A stretch of 64,000 bases of DNA from Frisingicoccus caecimuris (GTDB taxonomy: Bacteria > Bacillota > Clostridia > Lachnospirales > Lachnospiraceae): assembly GCF_004340975.1 (NCBI RefSeq), contig NZ_SLXA01000002.1:186001-250000 (forward strand), read 5' to 3'. This document shows, piece after piece, positions 58,855 to 64,000 of this stretch. Numbering within the stretch: the first letter of the stretch is position 1; each line of letters starts with the position of its first letter. The notes below the pieces were generated by a model, which saw nothing but the letters and a program-made list of their open reading frames with translations, was not told the origin of the DNA and searched no databases. A program made the translations under genes and the position numbers.

Positions 58855-61209
58855 TTATTTCGCCTGTCTTTTCTTGCTGAACAGAGCAATTCCAATAAAC
58901 GCCATTGCAGAAGCAAGCATCAGAGTAATCCAAAGAACAAAGTTGCTGCTGTCGCCTGTTTGCGGTACATCTGTACCTGTTTCAGGATTTTTCTCGCCAT
59001 CGTCCTTGCCATCAGGAGTTGTAGTCGTGTTGTCATCGCCATTATCCGGGTCGGGAGAAGTTACGGAAGCCGCCTTAATTTCAAATTCGGTACTTGCCTC
59101 TCCGTCAGCAGAAACGATAGTCAAAGTATGCTTACCTACTGTTAAGGTATTGATATAGTCGGCTTTCATAGTCACTTTCGTTGAACCGGAAACTGCTGTA
59201 TAGTTTGCAGAATCAATTTCATTGCCGTCAACCTCAACTCTGAGGAATTTATCAAAATCAGCATTGGAGGTAAATGTTACATCGTTGCCTTTTGTAATCT
59301 GCTGACCTGTTCCCTGAATGATATTATAGGACGCATTTCCCGGTGCCGGAATTTCAACAGTATCCAATATATATCCGCAAACGGTACACTCTTTGTGCTT
59401 GCTGCCTTTTTCTGTTGCTGTTGCGGGCCTGTCAATTATCCAGTCACTTGCTGTATGAGCAGCCTCTGCTGTTCTCACATCTGCTTTCGTCTGTGTAGTG
59501 AAAGCAGTATTTGTAAATATTGCCGTATAGGTTGTCAGTTCAGGTAAGGTGCAGGTCTTATTCTGCGTTACTTGTGAAGAACTGTCAACGATTTCGGTTT
59601 CCTTATGGTTTGCATCATTACTGCATACTCGCTCGGCGGTGCAGGTAGTATTATCTGCCGACCATGTATATTGGGGAATACCCCAACTGTGACCTGCCGC
59701 TGAGCCGGAGATAAACGTAGCCGCTCCAGCTTTGCCGCAGACACAGGATTTGTAGTATGTTGCAGGACTGCTACAGTCTGCAGCACTCGCCAAGTATGCT
59801 TCAAAAGCAACTTCCTGATCATAGGTGTGTTCCGCATAACCGCTCTTTCCGCTATTTTCTGTAACCGGACAACCGTCCGTGCTGCACTCGTGCCAGTGAT
59901 GAGTATTGTTATACGTATAGGTTGATTCCCAATAATGAGTATGTGTCGCTTCAATCTTCACACCGTCTGTGAAGCAGGTCTCATTTATAGAAACCACACC
60001 ACTATTGACCGTTACATCCCCGCCGTTTTGATTTACAATCGTACCGCCGGTAACGGTAACGGTGCCACCATTTCCTGTCTGAATACCGCAAACAGGGCTA
60101 TTCAAAGTAATATTACCGCCAGTAATGATAATAGGAGAATCGCTATTGCTACCAATTGCCGGTCCTTTAGCCGCAATAGCGGTTACCGTACCTCCGTTAA
60201 TCGTGATACTTTTAAAGTTTTCACCAATAGCACCGTTATCACTCGCAGTATTTGTCGAAGTGGCGTTGACACTACCACCGTTTATGATTAGGCTACCGCC
60301 TTGCATTTGCAGTCCGGCTTCCCACTGCTCACCTGTGGCATTAAATGTTCCCGTACCGTTTTCCTGCCCCCAAATAATCAAGGTATCTTTAGCACTTGCT
60401 GTACCGGTCATTAGAGAGGTGAGTGTTGCACCGTCTGCCAAAATCAGGTTTACTGTACCGATAAATTTTCTATACTGTCCAATCGTGGCGGATTCCGTCA
60501 CAATATACCAGGTTTCCTGTCCGCTAATACCGATATTTTCATCTATCATGCCGGATAGAACAGTTGCTTCAACCGGAGTCTGTGCAACGCCGCCGGCATC
60601 CACATAAGGGAATCTTTGGGATAAAGCCAAATGCAACGTACTACCTTTTTGTATGCTGTAATCCTGCAAAGTGTTACCATCTTCAAGTTGTTTTCCAGCA
60701 AAAATCAATCTCTGCTGATCTGGTGGTATTCCCTCTTTATCTTGAATTTTAGCCTTTATATCCTCTATTCTGTCTGTCGGCTCAACCTCAAGGGTAATAT
60801 GTTTTCCAGTTAAAGTTTTTACAAATATCTGCATCGCAAGCACCGGCTCGCCTTGCGGTCCAGCCAGTGCTTCTCGCACAGCATTGTACCGGTCTAAATT
60901 CAGCCGATAGTGCTCCTCTGTGGGAATGGTACCAATGGCATTAGAAATCCCTTGCATGGTTTCATCCATAGCGTCCGCATTCTCAACAGATAGGGTTTCG
61001 GGGTCTGGTAAGCCATCAATCAGCGCATTAACTTCCTCAACTTTAGCAGTCAAAATTGCTGCACATTGAGTGCAAGTAGACTGAGGTTCATTGTGGATTT
61101 CGCACATTTCTACAGGCTCTGTTTCGCCATCCACTGCAAACGCTGTCGTCGGCATTAGTCCTATCATAAGGCAGACTGCCAATAATAAACTTAAAAATCT
61201 TTTTTTCAT
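58855..61209 (-). CDS. Secreted, sortase-anchored surface protein with a ubiquitin domain
   Basis: Start ATG 61209 (GGGAAGAAG). 784 residues. A signal peptide [20 protein letters not shown]...TAFA is followed by a helical region with a CxxC ([13 protein letters not shown]). The ubiquitin domain comes next (residues 126-199, see separate entry), then a beta-helix-like repeat region ([46 protein letters not shown]). Modules with His/Trp/Cys pattern follow ([25 protein letters not shown]), then an X2/Ig-like domain, a linker rich in Asp and Thr, and the anchor VPQTGDSSN with a membrane helix and KKRQAK. The XPXTG motif is a sortase signal. A eukaryotic-type ubiquitin here is very unusual; Bacteroides fragilis BfUbb is a known bacterial ubiquitin precedent, but it stands alone. 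Confidence 0.93.
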   Translation of the reverse strand: MKKRFLSLLLAVCLMIGLMPTTAFAVDGETEPVEMCEIHNEPQSTCTQCAAILTAKVEEVNALIDGLPDPETLSVENADAMDETMQGISNAIGTIPTEEHYRLNLDRYNAVREALAGPQGEPVLAMQIFVKTLTGKHITLEVEPTDRIEDIKAKIQDKEGIPPDQQRLIFAGKQLEDGNTLQDYSIQKGSTLHLALSQRFPYVDAGGVAQTPVEATVLSGMIDENIGISGQETWYIVTESATIGQYRKFIGTVNLILADGATLTSLMTGTASAKDTLIIWGQENGTGTFNATGEQWEAGLQMQGGSLIINGGSVNATSTNTASDNGAIGENFKSITINGGTVTAIAAKGPAIGSNSDSPIIITGGNITLNSPVCGIQTGNGGTVTVTGGTIVNQNGGDVTVNSGVVSINETCFTDGVKIEATHTHYWESTYTYNNTHHWHECSTDGCPVTENSGKSGYAEHTYDQEVAFEAYLASAADCSSPATYYKSCVCGKAGAATFISGSAAGHSWGIPQYTWSADNTTCTAERVCSNDANHKETEIVDSSSQVTQNKTCTLPELTTYTAIFTNTAFTTQTKADVRTAEAAHTASDWIIDRPATATEKGSKHKECTVCGYILDTVEIPAPGNASYNIIQGTGQQITKGNDVTFTSNADFDKFLRVEVDGNEIDSANYTAVSGSTKVTMKADYINTLTVGKHTLTIVSADGEASTEFEIKAASVTSPDPDNGDDNTTTTPDGKDDGEKNPETGTDVPQTGDSSNFVLWITLMLASAMAFIGIALFSKKRQAK
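60613..60834 (-). other. Ubiquitin domain inside the surface protein
   Basis: The segment starts [19 protein letters not shown] and continues [20 protein letters not shown] to [10 protein letters not shown]. Compared with human ubiquitin from memory, I count 12 changes in the first 74 positions (12, 20, 22, 25, 26, 54, 57, 60, 64, 70, 72, 73). Lys 6, 11, 27, 29, 33, 48 and 63 all remain, as do Leu8, Ile44 and His68 of the interaction patch (Val70 is Ala). The tail Leu-Arg-Gly-Gly is lost (LSQRFP instead), so it could not be conjugated in the usual way. Confidence 0.95.
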
Positions 61210-61249
61210 AATATCGCTTCTTCCCTCGTTTTCCGATAATTGTTTATTC

Positions 61250-61294
61250 TCATTCATTGATGAGCAAAAAGAAACAGGCGCATCTTGTCCTCAT
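61250..61294 (-). CDS. Possible 14-residue leader peptide before the surface protein
   Basis: ATG 61294 reads [14 protein letters not shown] then TGA, ending 41 bases before the surface-protein start. The surrounding 5' region folds (AGGCG at about 61317-61321 pairs with CGCCT at about 61276-61280). A ribosome site for the leader is not obvious, so translation is uncertain. The 61258-61687 gap otherwise holds promoter sequence and the C-terminal scrap listed next. Confidence 0.3.
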   Translation of the reverse strand: MRTRCACFFLLINE

Positions 61295-61551
61295 GCAAAC
61301 CACGGGTGAAAAACGCCTAATATATTCTTTGTATAGCAGAAAAGGACAGCGCTATGCTCTGTCTGTCTGAATTGTACCGCTGATTCTCATATTGTCAAGT
61401 CCTTTTTAGAATATTTCTATGAATTATCTGCGTTATATTTACGCATAAATATATAAATATAAGTATCAATTTTCTTTCATATTACGAAAAAAAGATGTAA
61501 AAATCTTTTTACAATGCCCTAAAAATAGGAATTTACCAACTCTACAAACAC

Positions 61552-61671
61552 CTATTTGTATTCCTGTTTGTTTAAGAACCAGATAATTATATATGGCATT
61601 TTAGGAAACCTTTCTCTGATGTCATCATCAGAAACTCCCCCAATCGCTCTTACTAACTCTTTACTCCACAA
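61552..61671 (-). other. Short open stretch after the phosphoesterase gene, possible gene remnant
   Basis: Thirty-nine codons without stop (WSKELVRAIGGVSDDDIRERF, then PKMPYIIIWFLNKQEYK and TAG), with no ATG or ribosome site. The composition is protein-like, so it may be the last part of a decayed gene. Family unknown. Confidence 0.35.
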
Positions 61672-61687
61672 TTAAATCTTCTAAAAA

Positions 61688-62473
61688 TCAGCTTCCCTCT
61701 AATGGCACGATCATCTCATACATCACCGTGTGCTGTTCATCCACATCCATATTCAGATGATAATGCCCGCAGTACCATCGTGTGTACTGTAATTTTTCCT
61801 CCAACTTATCAAAATAATCTGTGAGTATATCTTCCTCATATAATTTGACAGAATTTCCTCCACCCAAATGTCTTTCCAATTTATCTTGCAACTTTGAAGA
61901 CAGACAATGTGAGATCACATAGTCAACCTTGTAATGCACCTTTTCAAGATTTCTTATTCCTTCCTGCATCTCTTCCTCTGTCGGCAGTTCCTGCTCCCAC
62001 CAGGAGATTCTTTTTACGCGGTAAGGTAGTCCTGCTTTATTCGCAGCAACACGTCTTTCTGTATAATCAGAATCATCAATATCCAGAATTCCACCTTGTA
62101 CATCGTGGCTGGAAGCTCCGCCAAATGTAAAGAACTTCTTCCCTTCTATTTGGAAAACCTGGCCACGTTCCAGATAGATAATCTTATCGCGAAGGATATG
62201 TCTTACTTTGCCACCATGCCATTCTTCCAGATCGTATTCCTCTATCATGTCATAGTTCTCGTGATTCCCTGCCACCCAGAGAATCTGAAATGGTAACCTC
62301 GACATCCAATCAAGATTATATTTCAGCGTCTTGTCATTCTTACTCCAGAGCAAACCAAAATCACCACAGATAATTACCATATCGTTTTCTGTCAGTTCAA
62401 AGGGCAGTCGATTACGTTGCTTCTTAGTAAAACGTCTAAAATCTGCATGTGTATCGCCTGTAATATAAATCAT
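61688..62473 (-). CDS. Metallophosphoesterase
   Basis: Product of 261 residues. Metal-binding motifs: YITGDTHADFRRF (motif D-x-H), MVIICGDFGLLWSK (GD), WVAGNHENYDM (GNHE), VDYVISHCLS (H) and WYCGHYH (GHxH). A calcineurin-like phosphoesterase of unknown substrate. The gene is oriented like the integrase but outside it; it could be host or older element DNA. Confidence 0.92.
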   Translation of the reverse strand: MIYITGDTHADFRRFTKKQRNRLPFELTENDMVIICGDFGLLWSKNDKTLKYNLDWMSRLPFQILWVAGNHENYDMIEEYDLEEWHGGKVRHILRDKIIYLERGQVFQIEGKKFFTFGGASSHDVQGGILDIDDSDYTERRVAANKAGLPYRVKRISWWEQELPTEEEMQEGIRNLEKVHYKVDYVISHCLSSKLQDKLERHLGGGNSVKLYEEDILTDYFDKLEEKLQYTRWYCGHYHLNMDVDEQHTVMYEMIVPLEGS

Positions 62474-62534
62474 ATTTTACTTCACCTCTTTATCATTTTC
62501 CCATTATAAAAATGACTTCCCGCAATTGATATAA

Positions 62535-62607
62535 TATTGGTTCTAAAACAAATGTTGGGGCGGAATTAAAAATTAATTCCGCCCCAACATTTGTTTTAGA
62601 ACCAATA
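62535..62607. repeat. Perfect 35-bp inverted repeat with AAA loop
   Basis: Bases 62535-62569 are the exact reverse complement of 62573-62607 with a 3-base loop (AAA); the arm begins TATTGGTTCTAAAACAAATG and ends GGAATTAA. There is no T run, so it is not a plain terminator. It lies between the phosphoesterase and integrase genes, next to the expected end of the mobile element. Confidence 0.92.
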
Positions 62608-62777
62608 GCTATACCATACAAAAGGCCATTTTTATTTATCAAGGCTTTTCATCGTCGGGATTTCCAGTTCACCTGATTTATAAGTCTGCATTAGCCTGTA
62701 TAACCTCACTTTATCGCCATATCCAATGCTTTCTGATTTCATAACCCTACTTAAGCCTTTGCCGACCTTGTTCCGAT

Positions 62778-62805
62778 TGGCTTAACTTTTGGCTTATGTG
62801 GCTTA
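62778..62805. repeat. Three short direct repeats TGGCTTA at the integrase 3' end
   Basis: TGGCTTA at 62778, 62790 and 62799 (spacings 12 and 9), the last overlapping the integrase stop codon. In Tn916-like elements the integrase arm sites are short direct repeats near the ends, so these are candidates. No duplicated core (attL/attR) can be identified inside this window. The rest of 62608-62777 shows nothing assignable. Confidence 0.4.
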
Positions 62806-64000
62806 AAGCGCCGGGGACGTGATGTTTTGCTGTGGGCTTTTCTTAAAATACAAATCCAACCCCGCAAACTCGTCCTTTTTCAGTTCTTTCGTAACATCAG
62901 CATAGATATTCAGCGTGGTTGAAATATCGGCGTGTCCCAGCGCATCCTGAATGACCTTGATATTAACTCCGGCTTCACACATCCGGGTCGTGAATGTGTG
63001 CCGCAGGGAATGACAGCTAAAATGCGGCAGTAACACCGGCTCCGCTTCTTCCCTCAAAAGCACTTCATCATTGCAATCCCGAATAATGCGGCGGATTGCT
63101 TTATTCAAGGTACCCTGATGCTGTGTAGCGCCGAAACGGTTCACAAAGATAAAATCCGTGTAGCCGTCAATCGTCACCGCACAATGAATATCGTTCGCTT
63201 CCTGATACTCTCGTTCTTGGATAAATGCGTCCCGCACAAAGTCCAGCATCGTCACCTGCCGTGTACCGGCTTTTGTCTTGGGCGTATTCACATTGAAGTA
63301 GCAGCCCTTTTTCCCCTCGGTTTCCCGGTGGTCATAATAGACAAGCGTATGGTTTACATCAACCAGACCTTCTTCTAAATCAATATCGCACCAGCGCAGC
63401 CCGGTCACTTCCCCTACCCGCAGCCCGGTTCCTACCATCACGGCAATAATCGGATACCAATGATTATAGGTGTGATTCCTTTGAAGAAAATCCAGAAGAA
63501 GTTCCTGCTCCGGTTTCGTCAATCCTCTGCGCTTCTCCGTCTTGAAAATGTGGGATTGCTTCAATTCTTTCAGCACATTGTCAGAGGGATTGACACGAAG
63601 ATACGCATCGTCCACCGCCATATCCAACACCTGATGCAGTACGGTATGCACACTGTCAATCGTGGATACCTGCAAACCTCGTTCATCAGCCAGCGTATTG
63701 TAGAACCGTTTCGCATCCGATTTTTTCAAGGAAGATACTCTTGTCTTTCCAAAATCAGGACGCACAAACATATTATACATATACTGGTAGTTCTGAAACG
63801 TATTGTCTTTCAGTCCACGCTTCAACTGCCGCCACATATCAAACACATCGTTGACCGTCACATAGCGGGCTTCTGCCTTAATGCCGTCGCATTTATCTTT
63901 CTGGATTTCTTCTTCTTTCTCACGAAGCAATTCCAGCGTTTTGGCATAAACCCTGCGCCGTGTTCCGCTCCTGTCAGTCCAGCGATATTCATAGGTTCCG
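62803..64000 (-). CDS. int: Tyrosine integrase of a Tn916-like element (5' end outside window)
   Basis: At least 399 residues in frame to the window edge; the N-terminal arm-binding part (GTYEYRWTDRSGTRR) continues beyond. Core-binding and catalytic domains are visible: Arg in GTGLRVGEVTGLRW, Lys in TKAGTRQV, His-x-x-Arg in HSLRHTFTTR, His in LGHADISTTLNIY and its Tyr. All catalytic residues are present. Since integrase 3' ends face the attachment site in this family, the mobile element extends to the right, past 64000. Confidence 0.95.
   Translation of the reverse strand, partial: GTYEYRWTDRSGTRRRVYAKTLELLREKEEEIQKDKCDGIKAEARYVTVNDVFDMWRQLKRGLKDNTFQNYQYMYNMFVRPDFGKTRVSSLKKSDAKRFYNTLADERGLQVSTIDSVHTVLHQVLDMAVDDAYLRVNPSDNVLKELKQSHIFKTEKRRGLTKPEQELLLDFLQRNHTYNHWYPIIAVMVGTGLRVGEVTGLRWCDIDLEEGLVDVNHTLVYYDHRETEGKKGCYFNVNTPKTKAGTRQVTMLDFVRDAFIQEREYQEANDIHCAVTIDGYTDFIFVNRFGATQHQGTLNKAIRRIIRDCNDEVLLREEAEPVLLPHFSCHSLRHTFTTRMCEAGVNIKVIQDALGHADISTTLNIYADVTKELKKDEFAGLDLYFKKSPQQNITSPAL

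Noticed and set aside
58733-58862. Plus-strand hydrophobic open stretch (GCVFAVILGVLSSDFGWVMFF) left of the ubiquitin gene
   Set aside because: Starts in a T-rich, hairpin-rich gap, lacks a ribosome site and then runs into the complement of a real gene; could be a decayed fragment but unsupported.
61250-61330. Riboswitch in the 5' region of the ubiquitin-domain gene
   Set aside because: A foldable leader is present but matches no riboswitch class I know.
1-64000. CRISPR arrays, tRNA or rRNA genes
   Set aside because: No regularly spaced direct repeats and no tRNA-like T-loop/acceptor pairs or rRNA landmarks were seen.

Overview
The window looks like chromosome from a spore-forming, anaerobic gut Bacillota, most likely of the family Lachnospiraceae. 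This is inferred from SpoIIID, the mix of Gram-positive pathways, strong AGGAGG-type ribosome sites, FMN and yybP-ykoY riboswitches, EFR1, BFD and KTR-type small proteins, and a Tn916-like integrase at the right edge. Most of it is ordinary core genome, largely on the minus strand, with accessory patches at about 4.8-6.4, 17.3-21.3, 31.5-32.4, 50.0-50.4 and 56.2-64.0 kb. No rRNA, tRNA or CRISPR array was recognised.

Layout. 1-10.8 kb: truncated 23S rRNA uracil methyltransferase, acidic membrane protein, PcrA helicase, SPFH/zinc-ribbon protein, an IS110 element with a likely bridge-RNA leader, SfsA, a SurA-like anchored protein, an ABC importer pair without a binding protein, and a CDF metal exporter with Mn-type ligands. 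11.0-17.1 kb: complete pstSCAB-phoU-phoB-phoR phosphate operon whose PstS appears circularly permuted. 17.3-21.3 kb: duplicated XRE regulators, remnants (frameshifted trmO, transposase fragment) and a DUF3791/DUF3990 operon resembling a toxin-antitoxin module. 21.5-31.4 kb: subtilase, HPr, SpoIIID, AspA, Lrp-MscL, and an operon (FGGY sugar kinase, Nudix, BFD, SseB) headed by an FMN riboswitch. 31.5-38.5 kb: SRA-HNH restriction gene, UraA, patatin, YccF, a gene of unknown function behind a Mn2+ riboswitch, DUF523, DUF1858 and ferritin-like proteins. 38.5-55.5 kb: DNA repair (Nth, Ogg), Bcp, regulators, MFS and MATE exporters, a transglutaminase plus an unknown partner, an asparagine synthetase lacking its glutaminase nucleophile, a MerR-DUF1648 fusion and an alcohol dehydrogenase. 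55.5-64 kb: GNAT, an XRE-DUF2178 pair, a TetR-CPBP-KTR module, a secreted sortase-anchored protein carrying an almost intact eukaryotic-type ubiquitin domain, a metallophosphoesterase, a perfect 35-bp hairpin, and the tyrosine integrase of an element that continues rightward.

Most notable: (1) the surface protein at 58855-61209 with a ubiquitin domain; by my count 62 of 74 positions match human ubiquitin as I remember it, all seven lysines are kept and the terminal Gly-Gly is missing. (2) The circularly permuted PstS. (3) An FMN riboswitch with a terminator directly ahead of a sugar kinase/Nudix operon rather than riboflavin genes. (4) A Mn2+ riboswitch ahead of a gene of unknown function. 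(5) A small palindromic repeat family (four copies) that supplies the last codons and stop of three unrelated genes.
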